Assembly (NCBI GenBank): GCA_022385805.1
Contig: MU277734.1
Location: 113,914-177,913 of the forward strand
Direction of reading: 5' to 3'
DNA from: Pilatotrama ljubarskyi
Taxonomy: Eukaryota; Basidiomycota; Agaricomycetes; Polyporales; Polyporaceae
Length of the DNA: 64,000 nt
Below the pieces are notes generated by a model. That model did not search any database, was not told the origin of the DNA, and saw only the letters and a list, made by a program, of their open reading frames with translations. Each line of letters opens with the position of its first letter. The stretch's first letter is position 1. Below are positions 34,300 through 45,518 of this stretch, one piece after another. The position numbers were made by a program, and so were the translations under genes.

Positions 34300-37200
34300 A
34301 TGTCTAGAGACGAACGGTGCGCCACAATTCCTCTATCCTTCTCGGATCCTCCCTTCAGCTAACTGCCTGCAGGCGTCATGAGCGGTCTTCGAACAGGCCA
34401 CCACCTGCACCTCCCTCGAGAGGAGACACTGCCACGCCGCGTGATATTCCGGTGACGCTACACATCGTCTCCAACGATCATGTTCAGGTAGAAGCTCAGG
34501 TCCAAGAAGACACGCCCCAAGGACCAGGTCCTGATCGAGGCGGTGACCGTGGCTCTTCTCGGGATCCCGGGCCCAGCTCAGCGGGCACGAGGATCGATAA
34601 CGCACGAGACGCGCGTCCGTCTCAGGGGAACGCGCATGCGCATGGCGAGAGAGTTCCTGCACAGGACGACTCTAATGCGGGGGCGGGGAGGAGTGCGAGG
34701 CCGACACGCTCTCCTCCTGGCACATCGCAGCACACCCCCAGAAACATGGGGGACAATCCTCTGCCGCGTCCTCCCAACGACCCGTGGAGACAGGCAGAAC
34801 CCTCTGGGTCTCAGCCCAGAGTCCACCAGCCGAGGCCCACGCATCCGTCTGTATACCATAGTATGTGGCAGCACGATCCGATGCACCGAACGCTGACGCC
34901 GCCCCCGGGTATCCTACGCGGAGGAGGTATGCTTCACTCTTCGTTCTCTGCCGCGAACTGCTGTCTGATCCCAGCGCGACCGCAGGAACTGGAAATGCCC
35001 AAACTCGGCAATCTAATGCGCACGCTGCGCAGGCGGAAGGTGGTGCTCGGGATGCGCAAGCGGGAGCTTCTGGTGCGCCACACTTGACCCTCCATGCCAC
35101 AGTTGGCGCCCGTTGACTGTTGACACCTTCTAATAGCGGACACGCGAGCGCAGGCAAATGGAGAAGAAGCCCGGGATAATCGGGAGACGAATCGAACTCG
35201 ACCGCGATCTCCACCGCAGCAGCAACAGCAGCAACCTGAGTCGCCACAGCAGGGAGGGGGCCCTCGTGTGGTACCCGGGTTCTGCGTAGAGTGTGGCCTG
35301 CCTGATCAACACCTCGAAACATGTCCTATGCTTCAGGTCAACCAGCGGGAATTCCTCCGGGGGCGATACCAGCAGCAATGCGACCCTCCACGTCAGACCC
35401 ATTCGCACAATCACCAACATCTTCCTGAGGCCGATCGGCCTTGGGACAGGGACCGAAGACTTGAGCTCAGTTCCGAGCATCCACGGGAACCTCGACCTCG
35501 ACGGCGTCCGCACGATCATCGTTCTCCTGAGGCAGAACCACCTCCGGAAAGAGGCCGCGGATGTGCGTCCCGATTCTTTAGTCGGCTCCGTCGTGCATGC
35601 TTTCTGAGATCGTGTACCTCAGCACCTCGCTCGGGCGACCGCCCGCGACACAGAGGTAGAGAGTCAAGACGCACCAATCATCGTCCCACAACGGTCAACG
35701 ATGATGAGGATGACGTATGGCTCTAGTTTCTACGCGTCCGCTTCTCACTGAAATTCTGTCACCAGTCGAATCCGCCGCCGCGTCCTCAGGCCCAGCCCCA
35801 ACCAGCTGAGCCTCAGCTTCCAGCGGATTGGCGAGTACCTCGCGCTTGGACGATTCCTCCTTTACGAGAATCGCCCCCGCCGGCGCCGCGTCCTCACGTC
35901 CCGCCTACACCGGCTGAACCTCAGCTACCACGGGAATGGCGGGTACCCCGCGCTTGGCCGATTCCACCACTACGGCAAGACTCGCCGCCGCCGCCGCCGC
36001 CGCCTGCACCAGCAGCACCAGCAGCACCGCCGGCACCGCTGTCGCCGTCATCTTCCTCGTCCTCCTCATCCTCATCCTCGTCGGGCAGGTCATCATCGGG
36101 CAGGTCATCGTCGGGCAGGTCATCTTCGACCAGGTCATCGTCGTCCTCCTTACCGCCATCACCGCCGGCCGCACCGCCCACAAGGGGGGCACGCGAACCC
36201 ATCAACAACGCGCCGGTTATCCCGGATGGTACCTTTCCTGGCGACGAGGGTGCATTTCCAAGCCCTCCGCCATCGCCACCTCGACGTGCACGATCTAGAG
36301 AACGGAGTCGACGACGGCGCGAGCGACCTACATACCAAGGTCCTGCCGTACCTGCAGCGCCTCCAAACGCACCTCCCGACGGATGGCCCGCGCGGGGTCT
36401 TGCTCCCCCTCCTCCAGGATGGCCTGCTCAGGGGCAGGCTCCCAACCAAGGGTATCTGACGTACCAGGCTCCTCCAGGATGGCCACCACCGCCTCCATAC
36501 CCACCCCAACTGCCTCCCATCGTTGTCAATCCTGTCGGGGCTCGTTATCTACCTCCAGTACCCTTCCCCGCACACCCATCAACTCGTGCATCCAGCGTCC
36601 GGTCACATACCGGTGCGCCAGTTCTCCCGGCACATCACCCGCAGGTGGTGTGGACCCCGCATCCTGCGCTACATACCGGCGTGCCCGCGCAGGCCCTCCA
36701 AGGCCCTAACCCGTACGCGCTGCCTGAACATCCACTTGCTGCGGCCGCTCACCTCCGCATGACCGGAGGCTTGCCCCCACAGGGCACAACGCAGCAACAA
36801 TGGAGGCCGCCAAGGTGGCCTGCTCCGCAAAGCAGTTTGCCTCTCTTGACTCCTCTCGTCGCGAGCGACGCGTTCGGAAATCCGCAACTGTCTGAAGCGG
36901 TATCGTTCGTTCCCGCTCCTGGGCCATGGCATCCAAGTAGGCCAGGAACTGCGATGGTGCCCGCTGCGGCACTCCCCATTTCACCCTTCAGAGGGCCGGT
37001 CCTCTGCCCTAATTTAGTCCCGAATCCCGAAAGACCCGACGTGCCGTGCCTGAAGTGGGACGTGCGCTGTCCGCCCGAAATGGCGCGGCGCGTCACGTCG
37101 AGAAACGACACCATGAGCTTCGAAGACGAGATGGACGACTCCTTGACAATGCCAGAGGTCAAGGAGGTGCAAATTGTATACAACGCGAACATGCCGGGGC

Positions 37201-37562
37201 TCCTCAACTTCTTTGGGCCTATCCACATCAGAAAAGAGGGCATGATCACCATTCGCGACACTCTCCGTGCTATCTACGACTTCTTCCAGGTCCCCATAAC
37301 GCAGGAACAGGCAAACTACATGGAGCGTACATACCCGGACGTCTGGAAGGATTGCGTAGAGGCTTTCAGGACGCGGTGTACCCGCTCCCAGCACATCGCG
37401 ATTCCCGTGACGGAGTGGAGGCAAGGGGTGAAGCGCGTGGACTGTCTTGGTGACAGAGTGAAGTACTGGGGCATGTGGGCGACCCACAACCCAGACGCGA
37501 CCTGGCAGCTGAACTTGGGGCTCGTTCCAGCGTCGAACCTTGCACCATATGTGCAGAACTGA
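34300..37562 (+). CDS. Large low-complexity DUF6699 protein with Cys/His motif
   Basis: Starts MSRDER at 34300; a GTGCGC intron joins it to RHERSSNRPPPAPPSRGD. The N-terminal ~250 residues are polar (Asp/Arg/Pro/Ser). After two introns (about 34930-34990 and 35070-35140) comes Gln-rich sequence and a short Cys/His motif, CVECGLPDQHLETC (spacing CX2CX5HX3C), then Arg/Pro-rich sequence. A further intron joins DDEDD to SNPPPRPQAQPQP at about 35767. The next exon holds two imperfect ~33-residue repeats (AEPQLPADWRVPRAWTIPPL and AEPQLPREWRVPRAWPIPPL), Pro and Ser runs, and SSSGR repeats. The C-terminal ~190 residues form the domain: LVPNPERPDVPCLKWDVRCP, EVQIVYNANMPGLLNFFGPI, MITIRDTLRAIYDFFQVPIT, RVDCLGDRVKYWGMW, as in DUF6699. 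Function unknown; scaffold-like architecture. Splice sites in the first third are less certain. Confidence 0.72.
36045..36160 (+). repeat. Coding minisatellite of about 15 bp (Ser/Gly/Arg repeats)
   Basis: Within the DUF6699 gene a TCC/TCA/TCG serine run passes into three copies of a unit close to TCATCGTCGGGCAGG and then a fourth, diverged copy. In the coding frame the unit gives SSSGR, ending SSSTRSSSSS. Copies differ at single bases, as expected for replication slippage under frame constraint. Confidence 0.7.
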
Positions 37563-38734
37563 CTTGGACGTCCCGCATTGAAGTTTGCGCTGCCAGGATG
37601 AGAACCCTTGATGCGCGCAGGTGCATCGAACGACTTTCGCAGGACATTCTTATCTGTCCACATGCCCTTGCTATCGTCCGCTTGCTTTCTGTTTTGAACG
37701 ATGCTCCCTCACGATGTTATTCATATCATGTCCATTGCTCTGTATGTATTGGTGACGAACCTGACGTACCAGTGATGAATCGCGTGGCACTACGCACTCC
37801 TGTACTACTAGCACATGTACAGACCGATGTCCCGGTGGTGTACGTCTTGATTCTGAACGAGCGACCTTACCGCAACAATGGCACAATCAGGGCGAGCTCA
37901 GCTTTAAGGATTTGCATGACCTGTTTGGTCAGACTAATTTATCCGGTGGTAGTACTTTAACAGGAACATCCAGAGAGCGGTCTTCGGAGCCATGCGGCCG
38001 CCACTAGTGGCAAGTACATGTATACAGTTACGTCCCTCCCCCCGTCATAGAGCACATCGGAACGTCTGCCTAGGGGAGACTAGTGTACAGTGGCCCGCAC
38101 CAGTGTGTGCGCTTGGACTCGCCGTAAGCGCCCATTATACATCATACGACTCGGCTCCGAGTCTTTCTTTCTTTTCTTTTGATCCTCGTTTATTGCCCTC
38201 GAGGGCCGAGCCCTATGGTAGGCAACAGTGCTACGTGTATCTACGGAGTATGTAAACGGGGGGGTTGCCAGACGTAGGTAGGGGGGTGGGTTGAAGTTGA
38301 AGCAACAGCAGAGCTGCCGCAGCGAATAGATAGATATATGCTAGAGTGGGAGAAGAGTGGTGTGAGCAAGAAGATAAGAAGAAAAAGGTACCTATGGGCT
38401 CCGAGTCGTAGTACGTGTATATAGCACCAAGTTCAGGACATTCCTGTTACCAGTCTGCTGCGTTCATACAGCAGACAGTGCGTGGTTGCGTGAGTCGTTA
38501 ACCAGACATTCTGCAATCTGCAAGTGACTCGCCAACAGTAGTAGGATTGGTAAGTGGAGTCTCAAAGTTATTGACTCGAACTGAGGCGAAGGACGCGCGC
38601 ACCGAGTCACCCTCTTCCGGCGTAGCTGTAATCAGTGCATATGATCAAAAATACGGCTATGACTTCAGCTCACAACAGGTCTTCAGGAACCTGCCCTTTT
38701 CCCTTGGTTTGTTTCGATATCACAGAGCGGCAGG
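37563..38734. other. Intergenic with G-tracts and promoter of the MFS gene
   Basis: About 1.2 kb. Contains G-runs near 38260-38290, a purine-rich stretch near 38340-38395, and TATATAG at about 38418, roughly 315 bases before the next ATG. No coding frame is supported. Confidence 0.5.
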
Positions 38735-40879
38735 ATGTTCACCGAGGAAGATGTATTACACGAAGAGACCCCGCTGCTGGCTGAGGCGGTTTCCGCCTTA
38801 GAGTCAGGACCATCTTTGACAACATCCAAAAACGTCGACCAGTATAATCGCTTCTCCCCGTCTCAGAAGCGGTTCATCGTCGGGTTGCTCTCGTGGGTCG
38901 GTCTCTTGCCGTGTACGTCTCAAGTGCTTTGCAACGTCTCGCCTCTCGTCTGACGCTATGCAACAGTCCTTGCCTCCGGCTCTTTTGTGCCTTCCGTGCC
39001 AGAGATTGCGCGAGAGCTCCATTCGACTGGTGCAGTCATCAAGTGAGCCTTCATTCTGACCAAGAGACTGCCTCTAATCCCGTGCTAATTACATTCTCGC
39101 AGCTTAGCTATAACTCTCTCAATCATCTGCGCTGCACTTGGCAGCCTGCTATGGGCGACGTACTCCGGATCATGTGCGAAGTTCCACCACATGTTGATGT
39201 CTATGATGCTCATTTATCCTCTGTCATTCGAACCTGTAGATGGCCGCCGCTCGGTCTACCTCTTGTCCCTTCCATGCCTGTGTATCGGCAGCGTCGGAGT
39301 TGCGCTCTCACATAGCGTGCCGACCCTCATGGTCTGGCGCGTCGTCCAGGCGTTCGGTGCCTCCAGCGGGCTCTCCGTTGGGGCAGGGACAATCACCGAC
39401 ATGTATCGCCTGGAAGAACGTGGGACGGCTATGGGCATTTTCTTCGGGGTATGTACCTGCACCTGGACTCGGATGTCTCCTGCTAATAGCATGCACGCAG
39501 GCTTCCTTCGTTGGTCCGGCGATTGCACCAGTGGCCGGGGGACTAGCAACGCACTATGCGACGTGGCGTGCCGCGCAATGGGCGATCTTCGCAATGGGTG
39601 TTTGGGCATACATCCTGATCGTACTCTGGCTCCCTGAGACCCTCGACCCGGCCGTCGCGCAGAAGAAGCTGCGAGATGCGGCTGGGGAGGGCGTGGAGGA
39701 CAAGAGATTCGTGTGGCTGAACCCGTTCAAGAGCCTGGCGTTGTTGAGGAGCCCGAATATCCTGCTAGTCGTGAGTAAGACCCACAGAGCCACTGCTGTC
39801 ACGGGTGGCTGATAGCGGAACGTAGACATTCGCGGGAACAACAGCGCACCTTACGGACTATGGTGAGCAAGCCACTGGTCACATGCATCTCTCGTTTCCA
39901 CCAACTTACCTACTCTATAGCTCTCCTGATTCCGCTCTCGTACACCATCGTATGTCCGTATCTTCATGGTGACATTCGCAAGACGTTGTAACCGTTCTCA
40001 ATCACAGGGAAAGGCGTATGGAATTACCAATGAAGCAATTATCGGATTGTTCTTCCTCGCATCCGGCGTGGGCAACATCGGTATGTGCCACCCATGGCCC
40101 CGCCGTTCTAGCTCATCTACACTATCTTGATGGTTGACCTTGCATAAAGTCGGCGCGCCATACGCAGGCAACCTCGCTGACCGCGCCGTCATCAAGGGCC
40201 GAGCCCGACGCGGAGGGCACTGGGTGCCCGAGGACCGGCTCCGCGCGACGCTTAACGGCGCCCTCTTTCTCGTCCCGCTCTCTACCCTCTTCTCCGGACT
40301 TGCGACCCAGTTTGTCCCCGGGGCGATAGGGATCACGATCAATATCATCTGTCTGTTCGTAAACGGCGTTGCGGTACGTGTCGCTGCCTCGGACTCTCCC
40401 GGTACCTGGCGTCAAGTCGCGAGGGCATGAACGGTTGACCTCAGTGAAATGCCCAGGTGGACGTCGTGCTCACGCCCTCGTCATCGTACTACGTCGACAT
40501 CCTACATTCGCGGAGCGCTGAAGTGTGGGCCGCGAGCACGTACGTCACCATCCCCCGGCACGGCTCTGATCATTCTTGAAACGGTTCGCTGATCACTGTG
40601 CGTCTTGGCACCGCAGTGCCGTGCGCCAGTTCTGCCTCGCTCTTGCTGCGGCGGGCATCCTCCCGCTGATCGAGGCCATCGGTGCCGCCGCGGCAGACGC
40701 GCTCTTCGCTGTCATCTCTTGGGCCGGATTCCTGTACGTACTTGGACAGTCGCATGTCGCGGAGGACTGGCTGACCACCGGTTTCTTCCTATCATAGGTG
40801 CATAGTGCTGACGATCCGGTATGGAGACCGGATGCGCGCCTGGATCGACGTGGGATACTCCACCACTCCGGACAGCTGA
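38735..40879 (+). CDS. MFS transporter, DHA1-type
   Basis: Starts MFTEEDVLHEETPLLAEAV with a hydrophilic N-terminus. About ten exons give a chain of hydrophobic segments: RFIVGLLSWVGLLP, then the TM1-2 loop SGSFVPSVPEIARELHSTGA, LAITLSIICAALGSLLWAT, and after an intron the motif-A-like YSGSYGRRSVYLLSLPCL. Next come TLMVWRVVQAFGASSGLSVG and GTITDMYRLEERGTAMGIFF (typical of DHA1 drug:H+ antiporters), FVGPAIAPVAGGLATHYATW, WAYILIVLWLPETLDP, a cytoplasmic loop, and a second half with AIIGLFFLASGVGNIVGAPY, IGITINIICLFVNGVAVDVV, SSSYYVDILHSRSAEVWAA and FCLALAAAGILPLIEAIGAA. Plasma-membrane export of small molecules is the family's usual role; the substrate cannot be read. Convergent with the CBS gene. 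All motifs look intact. Confidence 0.88.
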
Positions 40880-41337
40880 GGTGGCATCGGGCGATAGGTA
40901 CGCTTACTACCTCGTATGTATGCGGACGCCGGATGTAGTTCGGACTGCTGCAGTGCACTTCGCGCAGACTTGCTGTCCCGCGGATTCTGCAGTCGACAAG
41001 TGTCATGTTTACGAGGTTGCATGGGGAGATGATGGGTCCTACAAGCCTTGTTGGACAATCTGCCATCACGCACTTAGAGCGGCTCACTCCATAGATTCAT
41101 TTCACGAGGCAACACCAGGGATGAACATCGAAGCTGCTTGGTCTAACCGTACGGAACACGATACGCAGATGTACAAGAAAAAGCATAGGAGGGTAATACA
41201 TCGATCCAAACCCAAAAAAAAACCATCTTACAGACCTGACCATATATTGTTGAAGAGCGAGAGCGGCAGAGTCCATCGATCCAGCAATCTCCCCAGCCTC
41301 GATATCTCATCTCCCTCGATAGCACATCAGATGCGGC
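40880..41337. other. Intergenic between convergent genes
   Basis: About 460 bases holding the 3' untranslated regions of the MFS gene (+) and the CBS gene (-), with an A-rich run near 41190-41225. No gene seen. Confidence 0.5.
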
Positions 41338-43235
41338 TCATTGTGGTTCTGGCACCGGTACCCGATCCGCCCACCGCATCTGGAACCCGTCGAGACTTCC
41401 GACCGATCCTAGTCTCTGTAGACTCGTACGGCTGCTGGAACGCGAGCGCGCGGTGAAGGATCCGGAGCGGTAAGATTCGGTGGAGGATGTCGAAGATGCT
41501 CGGCGGTGCCGCTGCATGCGCGTCGGGTCGACGTCTCGTACGTTCGCGATGCGAGCGAACAGGGACAAGACTGCGGAGGTGGAACGGCATCGTCAGAGGA
41601 GATAACAGTGAGTGCAGGATAAGCGGAACTTACCATCTACCACCGAGACAATCCCGCAGAGGTTCGTCGGACTCATGGAGCTGAATGACGGAGAGCTCGA
41701 CATCGGCGATTCCTCAGTGACGAATACTCGATGAGCATTTGCTAGCAGCAGGATGCTTGGTCAGTGTGTGGGTTACACCGGCAGAGGTTCTGAACTCACT
41801 CGCTAGCAGTTTCTGCATGGTGTAGAATAGCGTGTTGTTCGGAGAGACGCTGTAGACTGCGGAAACGGTCAGCGCACTGAAACCTGTCAAGTTGACTGGC
41901 TTTGAAGGTGACCTGGGAACTTATCGACGCCGTCGGTCGACCCGTCGGGTTCCTATATTGACTCATTCAGCAGATGATTCGACGCATGTAAGGAGATCAC
42001 TTCTGACCTTGATGCGCGTAATGAGTTGCTTTAGTGGTGTGGACAGAATCTGATTGCTTTGCGCTGGCACAACGATCTTTGCACATACAATCAGACTCCG
42101 CGCTCAGCGTATCGTATAACAGAATCATACCTTCCCGATATCAGTGACGCTGACAGCGCTCAGCAGCCCACCGGTCTCGTCATCGACGACGGCGATGCTA
42201 CCCACGCCCTCGTCGCTCATCAACTTCATCGCATCCAGCACGGTGTCGGTGGCCTTCGCCGCGACAACAGCCATGTATAGGTATAACGAGGGAAGCGCGA
42301 GCGATGCGAGGGGTACTGAGAGGTACCGGAGGAGCGTGGGCGTCTTCTCCGCGTACTTCGTAAACCAAGCGAGGAGCCCCCGGTCCGACACCATTCCAAG
42401 ATAGTCTGACGAGGGTGGAGGGGCTTGGATTAGGACTGTAGGAAAGAGGCCGTCAGCGTAAGTATGATGTGTCAGATTTAGGCTATGACCTCGGTGAGCG
42501 CCACGAGAGAAGATGCTCAGAAGAGCGATTATATCGGCATCGTGGGGAAGAACCTCGAGTGGATTCTTGTCCGACAGGTCTGAAATGGGGGTCTTTCGTG
42601 AACGGGTGGCGCGGGGCGTCGAGCAGGCGAGGACGTACTGCTGACGAGATACGCCGGGACCTTTCCTTCTCGCGCGGCCTTTAAGATTTCCTGTACGCGA
42701 GGCTTTTCACGGAGCTCGTCCATGCTAATCTTGTGCCTTGTGGCGGCAAGAGTCAAGAACGCGTTCACATCTGCGAACTGAATGAAGGATACGTCCGATC
42801 GGATGAGGGGTTGCAGGGAATCAACAGCATACACTTACGTCAAACAATCCACAGAAAGGTGATTGCTGGGGAGAACGACTTTGTGGCGTCTTCACGGCTA
42901 AGCATAGTAGGTCCTTGGAAAGCAGCACCTGCAGCAACCCGATGCTTAGTTGACACCGTGGGCCATCTGTAAGCTTTAGGACGCACCTCACAAGCCTCTT
43001 CCACGCTTGTCTCCGCGTCAACGGCGACGACTGGCGAGTCGATGATATCTATCCGCCCGCGGTTAGCATGCGCGTATTGGTCAAGCTCACACACGGACCG
43101 AGGATAGGTACCTTTGGCGAGAATCTGCTTCCATGCGTTCACCCATTCCTCCGAGTCTGCGTTCGGAGCTGCCGTGAAGACGAGCGGGGAGTCGCTCCGA
43201 ACGCTGGACACGGAGAGCCGCTTCCTAAGTGACAT
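41338..43235 (-). CDS. CBS-domain protein, Sds23-like
   Basis: Starts MSLRKRLSVSSVRSDSP. Successive exons give WKQILAKGTYPRSVCELDQY; the first CBS unit (IIDSPVVAVDAETSVEEACE, joined to VLLSKDLLCLAVKTPQS and GLFDFADVNAFLTLAATRHK); a linker DELREKPRVQEILKAAREGK; a middle unit near DKNPLEVLPHDADIIALLS and RYLSVPLASLALPSLYLY; a unit KATDTVLDAMKLMSDEGVGS, IAVVDDETGGLLSAVSVTDI; and a last unit (SPNNTLFYTMQKLLA, GIVSVVDVLSLFARIANV) before a Ser/Arg-rich tail ending VPVPEPQ. Four CBS units and Ser-rich ends fit Sds23/Sds24, which bind nucleotides, inhibit PP2A-type phosphatases in fission yeast and link nutrient state to cell-cycle progress. At least six introns; splice sites in the last third are approximate. 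Convergent with the MFS gene. Confidence 0.8.
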
Positions 43236-44228
43236 TGTCGCGCGTGCCGCGTTTGGGTACAGCAGTGAGAAGTACTGGTCTCCGCGCCACCGTGGTTGTG
43301 TTTACTGTCGTCGTCGTGTTGTGCTCGCAGCGGCGGTACTTCGTCAGCGTAGGCTTGCAGAACGAGCGGGATGGGGATTATAAACGTCGGCGTTACATGC
43401 CAAGAAGGCGGAGGGCGAGGCCACGCTGCGAGTGCCGCTCGTATTACTCCGTTCGCCCAAGATGAGCGTATGAAACGTAAATGAACAGTACAAGATAAGA
43501 TAAGATCCGCCCATGTATGACCTCACCATCTCGTCTTATAAGGCGAACGGAGAACGGAGAACGGATTTATTGGACCGACTACGCTACTGTAAGTAACTCA
43601 GGTAAGGAGATAAAACCCCGAAACCTCGCCGGCCCGTGTGGATAAGCGGAGTTCGAACTATTGTAATAAGTACTGTAGGTGTGGGGGGAGGGATAGCGCT
43701 TCGGTTGAGGGATCCGCCGACGTACGAGGAGACGTGCGCCGCTTGTACACCCCCCAGATGCGACCCGCGAGGCGAATTGAAGCGGAGTGCCAGCCGTGTA
43801 AAACCCGCGTGAGAAGGCACCGAATTGCAGGAGGGCGAGGGCCGTGTCCGAGATGAATAGGTGGCATGGTGCCAAGGTAGTAGCGGCTGGTGTATTGCGG
43901 CCAAACTTCGACGGAGTCAGAGAAGAGCGCAGATGGCGCTGCACTCGAGCTGATTGCAGCGCTTATCCGTCCTGAGATTACAGATCGTCGAGCAAACGCT
44001 CGGACTGTGTATATGTATGCGCTCTTACGCGTCGATGCCGTCTAAGGCCCAACATGACTATACGTTCGAAGAATACTTGCTCGACCACTACAATACATAT
44101 GCTCTACAGTAAGGGAGGAAAGTCTATGGAGTCATGAAAGCGCGAGATGCCGAGGTCACCACAAAAGCCAGGGTCTATGAGAGCGGTGGTAGGACGGAGA
44201 ACCGGTGGGTATACATCGTCAACGAGCA
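43236..44228. other. Intergenic, nothing recognised
   Basis: About 1 kb. It contains the promoter of the CBS gene (reading leftward, a TATAAT-like element near 43375) and the 3' region of the perilipin gene. No supported coding frame. Confidence 0.5.
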
Positions 44229-45418
44229 TTACGCATGGCCATTGCCATTGGTGGTGACCCCATTGACGGTCGTCGCACCGCTCGTGGTGGTAACGCTCTG
44301 GTGCACCTCGTTCTTGTCCTCGGACACACGTGCCTTCAACGCAGCAAGAATTTCCTGAACGCGGGCGGTTGCCGTGTCCAGAATAGGCTGCACGCGCTCC
44401 TGCACCGTGTCCCGAACCTTGTTCACCTTGTCAGGGACGGGCTCCGAAGACGTCAGGATGGCAGAGAGCTCGTTGATAGTCGACGTAAGGTTGGTCGATA
44501 CATCATGGAAGGAAGACTGCAGAGCGGCAGGAAGCGCTGCGGTCGAAGCCTAAAATTGGGGCAGCAGTTAGCATGAGAACGATGTCACTTATACTCGTCG
44601 GACCGAGGCATACCTGGACCTTCTGCAGTTCAGCAACCATGGTATCGCTGAGCGCGTGAACCCGAGATTGTGCCGCGCCGTAGGAGCTCGAGGCGAGGTC
44701 ACTGAGGGAGTTCGCAGTCGCGGAAGCACGCTGCACCAGCACGCTTTGCGCCTTGATCTGATTGATCTGCTCCGTCGAGTACGTGAGGAGCTGGTCCCGG
44801 AGCTCCTTCGAGAGGAAGTACGCGCGCTGATACTGGTACTTCGCGTCAGGCGTTTCGGCGGGCTTATCAGCAGTGCCGTTCGGATGGAGCTTGTTCACGG
44901 CGACCGCGAAGTAGTCGACGATAGGCGCGAATTTCTAATAAGAGACGTCATCGTCAGCATACACGTGTTGTTTAGGTTGTAATGCGTGAGAGCGCGCCGC
45001 GTACCTGGTCAATACCTTGCGCAACCTGGTAGGCCGGAGTCCTAACCTTCTCGTCGATGGTCTTGTTGGCGACATCCTTCGCGTGGTCGCTGCGACCCTT
45101 CAGGTCCTTGATGATATCCTCCGTCGGCGTGTGGAATGGGTAGGGATAACGCGACTCGACCGCGTCGAGGCCCTTGTTCGCGAGGTCGTCTGCCCGGGTC
45201 AGAATGGGCGCGAGACGCTTTTGTATGGGCTCCGTGTACGACAATGCGGACCTGGAGAGTCCCGACGCTGTCGCGTACGGTGAGCGCGTGTAGGGATTGT
45301 TGATTAGTGTGGAATGGATGGTGCTGAGCGAGTCCGCGACCAGGGGGATGGAGCCCACCCGGGAGAAGATGGTGAGCTCCGGCTGGGCGGGAGCAGACTG
45401 CTGAGTCTCTGTGGCCAT
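44229..45418 (-). CDS. Perilipin-like lipid droplet protein (MPL1 type)
   Basis: Three exons, 45418-45005, 44934-44614 and 44549-44229, all phase 0 (138, 107 and 106 codons plus stop), giving 351 residues. The N-terminus matches fungal perilipins such as Metarhizium MPL1 and Colletotrichum CAP20: ELTIFSRVGSIPLVADSLST, IHSTLINNPYTRSPYATASG, SYTEPIQKRLAPILTRADDL, LDAVESRYPYPFHTPTEDII. The middle and C-terminal parts are amphipathic helix repeats (LRDQLLTYSTEQINQIKAQS, VRDTVQERVQPILDTATARV) of the kind that coat lipid droplets. Expected role: protecting stored triacylglycerol and controlling lipase access. No catalytic residues are expected. A CATAAAA element about 95 bases upstream could be its TATA box. 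Confidence 0.9.
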
Positions 45419-45511
45419 TGCTGGCGAGGGTGCAGAGGAAATGGGGGGAGATGGAAGTCGAGAGAGGCGGGTGTTGAGAATGCGATAAGCTGCGTCTTTG
45501 CGAGTTGCGTC

Positions 45512-45518
45512 GTTTTAT
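45512..45518 (-). promoter_or_regulatory. TATA-like box upstream of the perilipin gene
   Basis: On the minus strand the sequence reads CATAAAA about 95 bases upstream of the ATG at 45418. Support is limited to motif and spacing. Confidence 0.35.

Noticed and set aside
38250..38300. G-runs considered as a possible telomere-like or regulatory repeat
   Set aside because: Runs are irregular and short and do not match the fungal telomere unit TTAGGG.
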